Assembly: GCA_023411395.1 (NCBI GenBank)
Contig: JAEYOV010000050.1
Location: 12,409-76,408 of the forward strand
Origin: Bacillota bacterium
GTDB taxonomy: Bacteria > Bacillota > Clostridia > Christensenellales > Aristaeellaceae
DNA length: 64,000 bases
Direction of reading: 5' to 3'
The notes below the pieces were generated by a model, which worked only from the letters and a program-made list of their open reading frames with translations, ran no database searches and had not been told where the DNA came from. A program made the position numbers and the translations under genes. This document shows, in pieces, positions 1 through 7,773 of the stretch (the stretch's first letter is position 1; each line of letters starts with the position of its first letter).

Positions 1-2
1 GC

Positions 3-374
3 GAGGAATGGCTGATAAATACAGAATTTTCCGTGGACGGCGGTTACCGGGCGGCCAAGAAAATGCTGGGCGGCACTTTGCGGCCGACGGCGCTGTTTAC
101 GGCCAATTATGAATTGACGCTTGGCGCCATCATGGCCATCAACGAGCTCGGGATCAGGATCCCCGAGGATATCTCGCTGATCGGCATTGACAACCTGCCC
201 CTGGCGCAGATTGTCAAGCCGCGTCTGACCATGATCATTCAGCCCATGCGGGATTTTGCCGTGTGCGCCGCCGAGACAATGCTCAGGCGCTTATCCGACG
301 ACCCGCCTAAGGGGAATCAGATCATCGAGTTATCGGCGCAGATGGTGCCCGGCAATTCCGTCCTCCAGCTATAG
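3..374 (+). CDS. LacI/GalR-family regulator, C-terminal part (cut by window edge)
   Basis: The frame is open to the left edge, so only the last 123 residues are seen. They match the C-terminal sugar-binding half of LacI-type repressors: a T-A-N-Y-E stretch, then G-I-R-I-P-E-D-I-S-L-I-G-I-D-N, which is the usual 'P-x-D-[IV]-S-[VL]-[IV]-G-[FY]-D' signature, then P-R-L-T and a closing 'P-M-R-D-F-A' helix. The DNA-binding domain lies outside the window. It probably represses a neighbouring sugar operon to the left, or the ADP-ribosylglycohydrolase gene that follows. Family call is firm; target and ligand are unknown. Confidence 0.85.
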   Translation, partial: EEWLINTEFSVDGGYRAAKKMLGGTLRPTALFTANYELTLGAIMAINELGIRIPEDISLIGIDNLPLAQIVKPRLTMIIQPMRDFAVCAAETMLRRLSDDPPKGNQIIELSAQMVPGNSVLQL

Positions 375-433
375 GCTTGCAATTTGGATCGTGGAAACAG
401 CATCGCGCTATGCGGCGAAGCGCTGGGCGCGGG

Positions 434-557
434 CTTTTGAAATTCGACGAGGAGCTGGCCTACCGGCAGCTCCCGCTTCAGGATGCCGCGGAAGCCTTTC
501 AAATTTGCGACGGGTGCCTTCAAGTACAAGCTGATGCTGACCATGGATCAAGGAAAG
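434..557 (+). pseudogene. Relict of a zinc/medium-chain alcohol dehydrogenase C-terminus
   Basis: Between the LacI stop and the next gene a two-frame open stretch reads like the last ~40 residues of sorbitol/iditol-type dehydrogenases. Frame 2 gives L-A-Y-R-Q-L-P-L-Q-D-A-A-E-A-F; after a one-base slip near 498 frame 3 gives F-K-F-A-T-G-A-F-K-Y-K-L-M-L-T-M. The usual family ending is 'I-T-H-R-F-P-L-E-D-A-x-E-A-F ... K-x-x-L'. No start, no Rossmann fold and no zinc ligands remain. I read it as what is left after a deletion. It could be a chance resemblance because it is short. Confidence 0.35.
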
Positions 558-570
558 GTGTGTAACCGTC

Positions 571-1617
571 ATGAAAATCAGCCTCGAAGTTTACAGGGAC
601 AAATTGCGGGCGGCCATGCTGGGCAGGTTTGCGGGCTGTATTCTGGGCGCGCCCGTGGAAGGCTGGAACGTGGATAAAATAGAAAGCTATGCCAGGGAGC
701 TGGGCATAACGTATCCGCTTGACGATTACTGGCCCGTTATGCCCAACCCAAACGACATCCGCTATCTGTACAGCAAGTTTTCCGATTACACCAGGCCCAA
801 TCTTTGCGGCGTCCCGTGCGACGACGACGTCAGCTATACGATCCTGTCGCTTCTGATCGCGGAGGAGGGGCATGGAAAGGATTTTACGCTGGAAGACGTG
901 AAAAGAGCGTGGCTCAAATATATCACCCTGGCCTATACGGCGGAGGATGTAGCGCTGAAGAACCTGAAAAACGGCGTTCCGGCGGAAAAGGCCGCCGAGG
1001 TGGATAATCCTTACGATGAGTGGATTGGCGCGGACATCCGCTGCGACGGGTACGGCTATATGGCCCCCGGCGACCCGAAAAAGGCAGCGGAAATGGCGTA
1101 TACCGACGCCTATATCTCCCACCGCAAAAACGGCATCTACGGCTCCATGTACTTTGCCGCCGTGATTGCCATGGCTTTTGAATCATCCGATGCAAATCAG
1201 GCGCTGCGGGACGGCCTTCAATACATCCCCGCCGGTTGCGAACTGGCCCAGGGGCTGCGCTGGGCGCTTGAAACCGGTGTAAAGGATTACCGCCACGCCG
1301 CCCAACTGGTGGACGCAAAATACCCAGGCATGCACTTTGTGCATACCATCAACAACGCCTGCCTGACGGTGTTCGCCTTGCGGCTGGGCGGGGATGATAT
1401 TGGAAAGGTCATCGCCAGCGCCGTGGCCATGGCCCATGACAACGACTGTACGGCGGCCACCGCCGGGTCCATCGCCGGAGCAAGCTACGGCATGAAAGCC
1501 CTGGAACCCAAGTGGTATGAGCCGTTCCGGGGCAGGGTACTTTCCTTCCACAACGGGCCGAAGGAATATGATGTAGAAGATCTGCTCATACGCTATGAGA
1601 GGATGGCTTTAAGCTGA
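571..1617 (+). CDS. ADP-ribosylglycohydrolase-family protein
   Basis: 348 residues, starting at an ATG with AGGAAAGGTG upstream. The fold is that of DraG/ARH hydrolases, which cleave ADP-ribosyl bonds with two bound metals. Visible signatures are an N-terminal G-R-F-A-G-C-I-L-G-A-P-V-E-G segment (residues ~18-31), an acidic C-D-D-D-V-S-Y-T cluster (~83-90) and a C-terminal A-H-D-N-D-C-T-A-A-T-A-G-S-I-A-G block (~290-305), in the position of the family's second metal-binding motif. Members of this family are common in sugar-catabolic clusters of Clostridia where the substrate is not an ADP-ribosylated protein; a sugar-related role here is inference. It is separated from a converging GH130 gene by 64 bases. 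Confidence 0.85.
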   Translation: MKISLEVYRDKLRAAMLGRFAGCILGAPVEGWNVDKIESYARELGITYPLDDYWPVMPNPNDIRYLYSKFSDYTRPNLCGVPCDDDVSYTILSLLIAEEGHGKDFTLEDVKRAWLKYITLAYTAEDVALKNLKNGVPAEKAAEVDNPYDEWIGADIRCDGYGYMAPGDPKKAAEMAYTDAYISHRKNGIYGSMYFAAVIAMAFESSDANQALRDGLQYIPAGCELAQGLRWALETGVKDYRHAAQLVDAKYPGMHFVHTINNACLTVFALRLGGDDIGKVIASAVAMAHDNDCTAATAGSIAGASYGMKALEPKWYEPFRGRVLSFHNGPKEYDVEDLLIRYERMALS

Positions 1618-1681
1618 TAAAGACATAGCCATTCACCCGGGCCAGGTTACAGTGCCGCCCGCTTGTACCCTCTCCCCATTG

Positions 1682-2668
1682 TCACGAATGCTCTTTGGTG
1701 TAGCGTATAAGTTCGTCCACGGTGGTGAAGGCAAGGCCTGTCACCGTGTCGGCACAGCCGTAGTAGATGGCGATGCGCCCGGTGGAAGCGTCGCTGAGCG
1801 CCGCGCAGGGAAATACCACGTTAGGCACATCGCCCACGCACTCGTACAGCTCCATGGGGGCCAAAATGTAATCTTTAGAACGATATTTAACGATCCATGG
1901 CTTGTCAATATCCAAAATGGCGCTGCCCATGCGGTATACAAATCCGTTGCAGGTGGTGATCACGCCGTGATAGATGAGCAGCCACCCTTCATCCGTCTCA
2001 ATGGGCGTGGGGCCGGGGCCGATTTTGGTGGACTGCCAGGCGGATTCATTGCCCCGGACGGGGCCCATCATAAAGCGGTGGCGGCCCCAGAACTCCATAT
2101 CCGCGCTCTGGCTTACAAAAATGTCCCCAAAGGGCGTATGGCCGTTATCGCTGGGGCGGCTTAACATCATGTACATGCCGTTGATTTTCCTGGGGAAGAG
2201 CACGCCGTTGCGGTTGCAGGGCAGGAACGCGTTCTCCTGCTGCGTAAAAGTCTTGAAATCCTGCGTGCGGGCCACGCCAATGGTAGGGCCGTGATAGCCG
2301 TTGCACCAGGTGATATAATATGTATCCTCGATTTTACAGACTCGGGCGTCATAGCGGTATTCCTTCGGGTTAACCGCATCATCCGCGCCCTGGAACTGGA
2401 TGGGCTCATCCTCGATCTGCCAATGAAGCCCATCCTGGCTTTTTCCCGTGAATAGATCCATGCTGATGGAGCGGCTGTCACAGCGGAAGACGCCGGCAAA
2501 GCCATTCCCAAAGGGCACTATGGCACTGTTGAAAACGCTGTTGGCGCGCTTGTTTCCATTCCGTCCGATGATGGGGTTTTCGCGATAACGCCATACGGGG
2601 CCTGTTTCATGAAGCGGCTTGTCCTGCCAGGGGATGCCCTGCAGCGCCTGGCCAATGAGCTTTGCCAT
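1682..2668 (-). CDS. GH130-family beta-mannoside phosphorylase
   Basis: 328 residues. I chose the ATG at 2668 because GGAGGAATCGACC precedes it; an upstream in-frame start would read into the intergenic hairpin region. The five-bladed beta-propeller signatures of GH130 are visible: E-Y-R-Y-D-A-R-V (with the probable proton-donor Asp), I-T-W-C-N-G-Y-H-G-P, N-R-N-G-V-L-F-P-R-K-I and G-P-G-P-T-P-I-E-T-D-E-G-W-L-L-I-Y-H-G. GH130 enzymes cleave beta-mannosides with phosphate, releasing mannose 1-phosphate. No signal peptide is seen, so it should act in the cytoplasm on imported oligosaccharide. It is the last gene of the permease, permease, binding protein operon. Subfamily (mannosyl-glucose versus mannooligosaccharide) cannot be fixed by eye. 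Confidence 0.85.
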   Translation of the reverse strand: MAKLIGQALQGIPWQDKPLHETGPVWRYRENPIIGRNGNKRANSVFNSAIVPFGNGFAGVFRCDSRSISMDLFTGKSQDGLHWQIEDEPIQFQGADDAVNPKEYRYDARVCKIEDTYYITWCNGYHGPTIGVARTQDFKTFTQQENAFLPCNRNGVLFPRKINGMYMMLSRPSDNGHTPFGDIFVSQSADMEFWGRHRFMMGPVRGNESAWQSTKIGPGPTPIETDEGWLLIYHGVITTCNGFVYRMGSAILDIDKPWIVKYRSKDYILAPMELYECVGDVPNVVFPCAALSDASTGRIAIYYGCADTVTGLAFTTVDELIRYTKEHS

Positions 2669-2708
2669 GGTCGATTCCTCCGCTTTTCTTGGTAACAATC
2701 CTGAATGA

Positions 2709-2780
2709 ATGCCCGCGGGCAGCGAAGGAGGGCTCAGAAAACCTTTTATGGTTCCCCAAGGCGACGCCATGCCCGCGGGC
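2709..2780 (-). repeat. Two copies of palindrome ATGCCCGCGGGC, 60 bases apart
   Basis: GCCCGCGGGC is a perfect 10-base palindrome and occurs at 2711-2720 and 2771-2780, each preceded by AT. Both lie in the 146-base gap between the binding-protein gene and GH130, so on the transcript the two copies can pair with each other or fold individually. There is no T-run, so this is more likely an mRNA-stability or attenuation structure than a terminator. Confidence 0.5.
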
Positions 2781-2814
2781 GAACGATTTACATATTGGTC
2801 AAAGAATGATCAGC

Positions 2815-4230
2815 TTACTTCTTGGCAGCCATGAAGGCATCCACCTGCGCCTGAGCCTCGGCGGCAATCTCTTCAAAGCCTGCGTCGCGCATTTCCTGCA
2901 TCATCTGGGGGACGGCGACAGCAGGGTCGGCGACGCCGGTCAGAACTTCGCCGCTGTAGCGCCGGTGGATCGCGGTGCAGGCAGCGATCTGATCCTGAAC
3001 CTTGGAGGTATCAAAGGTGAAGCCCAGCAGCACGGAGGGCTTGGCGGATTCGTTCAGGGCCTTCACTTCGTCCCATTGATTGAACTCCACATCATCGGTG
3101 GGAGTCACCATAAAGAAAGTGCCCTGGGTGTAGCCGGCCATGGTCCATTCGGAATTGTTCTTGTGCACGCGGCCGCTGTCGGTATACTGCCAGTTGTCGC
3201 CCTCCAGGCCGTAGTAGAAGGAGTCGCGCACCCAGGAATCGGTGTTGATCAGCTCCAGGAAGGCCAGGGCCTTTTCGGGATGAGCGCTGTTGACGGAAAC
3301 GCTGTTGAGGGAACCGCGAACCGTTTCGTTGGAAACGATGGTATCCTTGTACTGATAGGCGACCGCTTCCACACCCATGCCGGGGCCCCAGGTGGTTTTT
3401 GCCGCGCCGGACCAGCCCTGGGCGATGAAGCACGGCCGGTAGGAGGGGCCCTCAGGCCGCGTAGAGGCGTCGGAGTTGATAATGCCCGCATTGTACCATT
3501 CATGCAGCGTGTTCAGAGACTCCATGATGTCTGCCTGCTCATAAATGGGCACGACCTTGGCGCTTTGATCGTCATAGCGCACACCGATTGCGGGAAGGCC
3601 CGTGTTCATCTGGTCATACTGGAACAGGATATAGGAGGCGGTGCTGCTGGTGGCGAGCGGGAAGGAGGCTTCGCCCGTATGTTCCTTGATGGCGGTCAGC
3701 AGGGGCGTGGCGTCCTTGAGGTCGTGGACACCGGTAGCGTCCAGCCCCAGCTCGTCAAGCAAGGCCTGATCCCAGACAAAATACTGGCTCTGGGAGCTGT
3801 CCTTGTAGGTAGGTACGGCGTATACCCTGCCGTCGATGCGGCAGGCGTCCCAGTAGCTTTCGGGAAGCATCGCCTTCAGCGTGGGTGCAGCGGTGGGCAC
3901 AAGGTCGGTAATGTCCAGGTAAGCGCCCAGCCTCACATCCGTGTTGTACGTGTTCATGTCACCGAAGATGATGTCGTAGGGTTCGTTGGTGTTCACGATC
4001 ACGCCGCGGCGGTTGCCCCAGTCGCCCCAGGAGACAACCTCCATGCCGATGTTCACGCCGATTTTCTCATTAAGGTAGGGATTGACTTTCTCCAGCCAGG
4101 CATCGTAGTTGGTTGGCATGCCGCTGCCCACCGCGACCCAGCGCAGGGTGACGACATCCTCCGCGGCTGCGAAGCTCACCATGCACAAGAGCATGGTCAG
4201 AGCCAGAACCAGAGCCAGAACCTTCTTCAT
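2815..4230 (-). CDS. ABC transporter extracellular sugar-binding protein
   Basis: 471 residues from the ATG at 4230 (AGGAGCG upstream). The N-terminus is a classical signal peptide: M-K-K, a hydrophobic core, then S-F-A-A-A-E-D. The only Cys in the core (L-L-C-M) does not fit a lipobox, so cleavage after A-A-A by signal peptidase I is more likely than lipid anchoring. The mature part is a family-1 (LplA/YtcQ-like) oligosaccharide-binding protein. It is third in an operon after two permeases and before GH130, so its ligand is probably a beta-manno-oligosaccharide (inference from context). The operon has no ATPase. Confidence 0.9.
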   Translation of the reverse strand: MKKVLALVLALTMLLCMVSFAAAEDVVTLRWVAVGSGMPTNYDAWLEKVNPYLNEKIGVNIGMEVVSWGDWGNRRGVIVNTNEPYDIIFGDMNTYNTDVRLGAYLDITDLVPTAAPTLKAMLPESYWDACRIDGRVYAVPTYKDSSQSQYFVWDQALLDELGLDATGVHDLKDATPLLTAIKEHTGEASFPLATSSTASYILFQYDQMNTGLPAIGVRYDDQSAKVVPIYEQADIMESLNTLHEWYNAGIINSDASTRPEGPSYRPCFIAQGWSGAAKTTWGPGMGVEAVAYQYKDTIVSNETVRGSLNSVSVNSAHPEKALAFLELINTDSWVRDSFYYGLEGDNWQYTDSGRVHKNNSEWTMAGYTQGTFFMVTPTDDVEFNQWDEVKALNESAKPSVLLGFTFDTSKVQDQIAACTAIHRRYSGEVLTGVADPAVAVPQMMQEMRDAGFEEIAAEAQAQVDAFMAAKK

Positions 4231-4256
4231 ACTGTTCGCTCCTTTTTTTATTTTCG

Positions 4257-5186
4257 TTAACCCTTCACCGCGCCGATCGTCAGTCCCGAAATGAAGTATT
4301 TCTGGAAGAACGGATACGCGCACGCGATGGGGATTACGATCACGATAGCGATGGCCATGCGAACGGATTCGCTTGGCATCTGGTTGCGGTACTGCTGCAG
4401 GGTAAGGCCGGCGGTGGGATTGTTGGCAATGTACGTCAGCGCACGCATGATGTTGTTCAAGAGCGCCTGAAGGGATAAAAGGTTGGCTTTGGAAATATAT
4501 AGGGAGGATTGAAACCAGTCGTTCCAATAGCCGAAGCTCAAAAAAAGGCTGATGGTGGCAAGTAATGGCTTTGATACAGGCAGAACGATGCTTAAGTATG
4601 TCCTAAGTTGTGACGCTCCGTCGATCTTTGCGGATTCAATGACGCTGTCTGGAATGGTACTCTTGAAAAAGGTTTTGCAGATCACAATGTTGTAGGAGGA
4701 CCCCAGAAGCGGCAGAATCAATGCCCAGATGGTGTTGCGCAGATTAAGGATGTTCGCGTTGACCACATAGCTGGCAAACATTCCGCCGCCAAAGAGCATG
4801 GGGATAAAAATGACCCAGGTGTAAAAGGATTTCAGGCGGAAATTGGGGCGGGACAGAGAATAGCCCATGGCTGTGTTCAGAATCAAACCCAGAAGCGTGC
4901 CAACGCACGTAACAGATACGGATATAAACAGCGCGCTCAAAATCATATTGCGCTCATTCCACAAAAACCTGTAGGCGCTGCCCGAAAACTTTACAGGAAG
5001 GAAGCTGTAGCCGACCTGACGGATGGACTCCTCCGACGATACGGAAATCATAAAGACAAAAATCACGGGAAGAATGCAGCAGGCGGCCAACAGCACAAAC
5101 AAAAGATTGAATGATAGGTTTGTGCCTGGTTTGATGCGGTTCATCCGCGAGGGGCCCCTTTGGCTCCGCTTTTCAGCCGTTTCCAT
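4257..5186 (-). CDS. Sugar ABC transporter permease (LplC/YtcP type)
   Basis: 309 residues, start supported by AAGGAAAGGAGAG upstream of the ATG. Six membrane segments can be drawn, and the cytoplasmic EAA loop that docks the ATPase is clear (E-S-A-K-I-D-G-A-S-Q-L-R-T-Y, residues ~190-205). The C-terminus F-F-Q-K-Y-F-I-S-G-L-T-I-G-A-V-K-G is typical of the second permease of CUT1 systems. It sits 17 bases after its partner permease and 26 bases before the binding-protein gene, so the three form one transporter. Confidence 0.92.
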   Translation of the reverse strand: METAEKRSQRGPSRMNRIKPGTNLSFNLLFVLLAACCILPVIFVFMISVSSEESIRQVGYSFLPVKFSGSAYRFLWNERNMILSALFISVSVTCVGTLLGLILNTAMGYSLSRPNFRLKSFYTWVIFIPMLFGGGMFASYVVNANILNLRNTIWALILPLLGSSYNIVICKTFFKSTIPDSVIESAKIDGASQLRTYLSIVLPVSKPLLATISLFLSFGYWNDWFQSSLYISKANLLSLQALLNNIMRALTYIANNPTAGLTLQQYRNQMPSESVRMAIAIVIVIPIACAYPFFQKYFISGLTIGAVKG

Positions 5187-5203
5187 GTCGCACTCTCCTT
5201 TCC

Positions 5204-6190
5204 TTAAAATACGGCGCTGTCTTTATCGATCTTAGTAACGATAAAGTTTGCCAGGAGGATGGTGATGCAGCAGGCAACGGATTGGAACATGGAAGCCGCC
5301 GCCGTCTTGCCTATGGGCGCATTGCTTTGCAGCGCCATATACACATAGGTGTCAAAGGTGGATGCCACCTTGTACAACGAGTTTGGCACGCCCTGCGTCA
5401 CCTGGTAGAACAGGCCGAAATCGGAATAGAAGATGCGCCCGACACTTAAGATGAACATGACAATGATGATCATTTTCAGCATCGGCAGCGTGATAAACCT
5501 TGCCTGCTGCCACTTGCTGGCGCCATCCAGCATGGCGGCCTCATAGAGCGTTTGATCGATGCCCGTAATACTAGCCAGGTACACCACCATGCTGTAGCCC
5601 ACGCTTTTCCACATGGCCAGGAGGGTAAAGAAGAAGGGCCAGTATGTAGGCGTGGCATACCAGTTGACCTTTTCCCCGCCAAACAGCTTTACGATGGAAT
5701 TTAGAAGCCCCCTGTCCGTGTTCAGGAAAGCGAATACAAAATAGCTGATGACCACCCAGGACATAAAGTACGGGAAGAACATCATCGTCTGGTAGACCTT
5801 GGATTTGCGCCTGGAATAGACCTCGTTGATTGTAACAGCCAGGCTGACGGGGATGAGGGTGCCAAGTATGATAAACACCACATTGTATAAAAGCGTATTG
5901 CGCAGCAGCATCAGGAAGGCATTGTTTTTGATAAAGAAAGTAAAGTTGCTAAAGCCCGCCCAATTGCTGTCCCTCAGGTTTTCAAGGAAGGTCTGCTGGG
6001 GGAAAATATGGTAATCCTTAAAGGCTATCAGCAGCCCGAACATGGGAAGATAGCAGAAAAGCGCATACCACATGAACGTGGGAAAGCCCAGCAATGCCAG
6101 TTCCGTATCTTCCTTTGTCCATTTCTTCTTCCTTGATTTGTAAGGGCGGACGGATAATGTGCCGGCCATTTCCTGCCTTTTTCCCAGCAT
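5204..6190 (-). CDS. Sugar ABC transporter permease (LplB type)
   Basis: 328 residues; the ATG at 6190 follows GGAGGGTGATGAAGCAGT. The protein has a charged N-terminus, then F-P-T-F-M-W-Y-A-L-F-C-Y-L-P-M-F-G-L, the usual first membrane span of LplB-type permeases, and an EAA loop Y-E-A-A-M-L-D-G-A-S-K-W-Q (residues ~225-237). It is the first gene of the operon that ends with GH130, and its promoter with operator-like repeats lies directly upstream, facing the divergent LacI gene. Confidence 0.92.
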   Translation of the reverse strand: MLGKRQEMAGTLSVRPYKSRKKKWTKEDTELALLGFPTFMWYALFCYLPMFGLLIAFKDYHIFPQQTFLENLRDSNWAGFSNFTFFIKNNAFLMLLRNTLLYNVVFIILGTLIPVSLAVTINEVYSRRKSKVYQTMMFFPYFMSWVVISYFVFAFLNTDRGLLNSIVKLFGGEKVNWYATPTYWPFFFTLLAMWKSVGYSMVVYLASITGIDQTLYEAAMLDGASKWQQARFITLPMLKMIIIVMFILSVGRIFYSDFGLFYQVTQGVPNSLYKVASTFDTYVYMALQSNAPIGKTAAASMFQSVACCITILLANFIVTKIDKDSAVF

Positions 6191-6214
6191 ACTGCTTCAT
6201 CACCCTCCATGAAA

Positions 6215-6288
6215 TTAACATCAGTTACTTATTTGCGTTAACATCAAGCCTTGTGATTCATAAAAGTTAACAACGATGCTTACCGTTG
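6215..6288. promoter_or_regulatory. Operator cluster for the LacI regulator (TTAACA repeats)
   Basis: TTAACATCA occurs at 6215-6223 and 6238-6246, TTAACAACG at 6267-6275, and an inverted repeat CAACG-N8-CGTTG at 6271-6288 sits at the expected transcription start of the permease operon. A related perfect palindrome lies by the divergent promoter. The arrangement suits LacI-type repression of the transporter operon; binding is inferred. Confidence 0.55.
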
Positions 6289-6294
6289 CTTGAA

Positions 6295-6323
6295 AGTATA
6301 ACACGGCGCCAATGCGATTGCAA
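6295..6323 (-). promoter_or_regulatory. Promoter of the permease-binding protein-GH130 operon
   Basis: Read on the minus strand: -35 TTGCAA (6323-6318), 17-base spacer, -10 TATACT (6300-6295). Predicted start near 6288, inside the CAACG/CGTTG inverted repeat, leaving a leader of about 100 bases before the ATG at 6190. Confidence 0.7.
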
Positions 6324-6408
6324 GAGGTAAATAGGCATTATTTTTAATTTTTCGAAAAATACATGTTCATTCTGTCTATACTTCCCCAGTATCCCGATTT
6401 CTTTTAAG

Positions 6409-6421
6409 TTAACAATGTTAA
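6409..6421. promoter_or_regulatory. Perfect 13-base palindrome TTAACAATGTTAA, probable LacI operator
   Basis: TTAACA-A-TGTTAA lies 8 bases upstream of the -35 of the lacI-type gene and shares its half-site with the TTAACA repeats on the permease side. It is a good candidate for the primary operator of the divergently encoded regulator. Confidence 0.6.
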
Positions 6422-6429
6422 TTTAATTG

Positions 6430-6458
6430 TTGACTTTATGAAATGTTTGTAGTATGCT
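6430..6458 (+). promoter_or_regulatory. Promoter of the LacI-family regulator gene
   Basis: -35 TTGACT (6430-6435), 17-base spacer, -10 TATGCT (6453-6458). Predicted start near 6465, 24 bases before the ATG at 6489, with GAGGGAAG as ribosome binding site. Confidence 0.75.
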
Positions 6459-6488
6459 TGTCTTATCAGAACGAAGCGAGGGAAGCAA

Positions 6489-7505
6489 ATGGGAAAAGTG
6501 ACGATGCAAGGCCTGGCAGACGCCGTCGGCGTATCCAGGATCACGGTATGGAAAGCGCTGAATAAACGTCCCGGCGTATCCGATGAGATGCGCCAGGAGA
6601 TTGTGCGCAAAGCCGCTGAATTGGGGTTCCTCCCATCAACGCAAAGCCAGGTGAAAACGGCGGCGGACCGTACGTTTTCCATAGTGGTATCGCGCCCTGA
6701 ATCCTCATCCTTCTGGATGCAAATTATCCATCATATTGCCAAGGAGCTTGCCATCCATGGCATCAACCTGATGTATACCTATATGCCCACAGCTTCCCGG
6801 GAAGGCTTTTCCCTTCCGTCTTCCCTGAGCGCGGAATCCATTGATGGCTTCATCGTGCTGAATGTTTACAATGAAAACCTTCTGCGCCTTCTGACAGCAC
6901 AGCCGTTGCCCAAGGTATTTCTGGATACTGTTCCGGCCATTGCGCCATCGGATCTCAACGGGGATCTTGTGATTCTGGAGGGGCGCACCCGCATCTTGGA
7001 AATTACGGCAAAGCTGCTATCAAACGGCCGGAAAAGACTAGGCTTTATCGGGGATGTCAATTATGCGCAAACAAATTTTGACCGTTATCAAGGGTTTCTG
7101 GATGCCCACAGGATGCTGCACACTCCGATAGACCCCGCCCTTTGCATGACGGGGCCCATTGGCCTGAAAAGCCACTATGAACAGATCAGCCATTTTTTAT
7201 CCGGGCTCAAGGCATGGCCGGATGGATTTGTCTGCCCCAGCGACTTTATCGCCCACTTTGTAAGCCGTTACCTTCAGGAAACGGGGCGCAGGCAGCCGGA
7301 CGGCTTTGTCCTGACGGGGTTTGACAACAACCCGGAATACGCAAATGTCGCCGGGCGGATTACCACGGTGAATGTGGAAACCGCCATGCTTGGCAAAAGC
7401 CTGGCCCGCAAGCTGATGTTCCACGCGGACTATCCTGATGCGCCCTGGGAAGTCACCTATGTGGCGACCAATATTCTATACCGCGGCGGGCTGGAAAATG
7501 CCTGA
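6489..7505 (+). CDS. LacI/GalR-family transcriptional regulator
   Basis: 338 residues. The N-terminal helix-turn-helix is standard: V-T-M-Q-G-L-A-D-A-V-G-V-S-R-I-T-V-W-K-A-L-N (residues 4-25), followed by the hinge helix region. The rest is a periplasmic-binding-protein-like effector domain ending with G-F-D-N-N-P-E-Y and R-I-T-T-V-N-V. It is transcribed away from the permease-binding protein-GH130 operon across a 300-base region full of TTAACA repeats, so it very likely represses that operon until a manno-oligosaccharide-type inducer binds (inference). Confidence 0.92.
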   Translation: MGKVTMQGLADAVGVSRITVWKALNKRPGVSDEMRQEIVRKAAELGFLPSTQSQVKTAADRTFSIVVSRPESSSFWMQIIHHIAKELAIHGINLMYTYMPTASREGFSLPSSLSAESIDGFIVLNVYNENLLRLLTAQPLPKVFLDTVPAIAPSDLNGDLVILEGRTRILEITAKLLSNGRKRLGFIGDVNYAQTNFDRYQGFLDAHRMLHTPIDPALCMTGPIGLKSHYEQISHFLSGLKAWPDGFVCPSDFIAHFVSRYLQETGRRQPDGFVLTGFDNNPEYANVAGRITTVNVETAMLGKSLARKLMFHADYPDAPWEVTYVATNILYRGGLENA

Positions 7506-7702
7506 CCCGTAATACGCCGCCCGGAAGAAATGCCATCAAGCCTTGCCGGCAGCACTTCTTTTCTGATCAAAAACCCCTATCCGCTTGATCCGGGACCTAC
7601 ACGGGCATAGGCATTTTCGCCCCAGTCAGCTCATAAAACCGCATAACGATCCGCTGAAGCCTTGAAAAGCAAAGCAGTCTGTGAAAAAGCAAAGAAATGT
7701 CT

Positions 7703-7731
7703 TTGTAAAATCTTTGGCTTTATGCTAATAT
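7703..7731 (+). promoter_or_regulatory. Promoter of the alpha-oxoamine synthase gene
   Basis: -35 TTGTAA (7703-7708), 17-base spacer, -10 TAATAT (7726-7731); start near 7738. The remainder of the gap from 7506 shows no gene or clear hairpin. Confidence 0.65.
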
Positions 7732-7773
7732 GTCTTTATTATTCTGCAATTATTTGCGGACTGGGGGATGGCC

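Noticed and set aside
2662..4260. A 532-codon open frame on the plus strand opposite the binding-protein gene
   Set aside because: It mirrors the minus gene's codon pattern, is Gly/His/Val-rich in the way antisense frames of GC-rich genes are, has no ribosome site and resembles no family.
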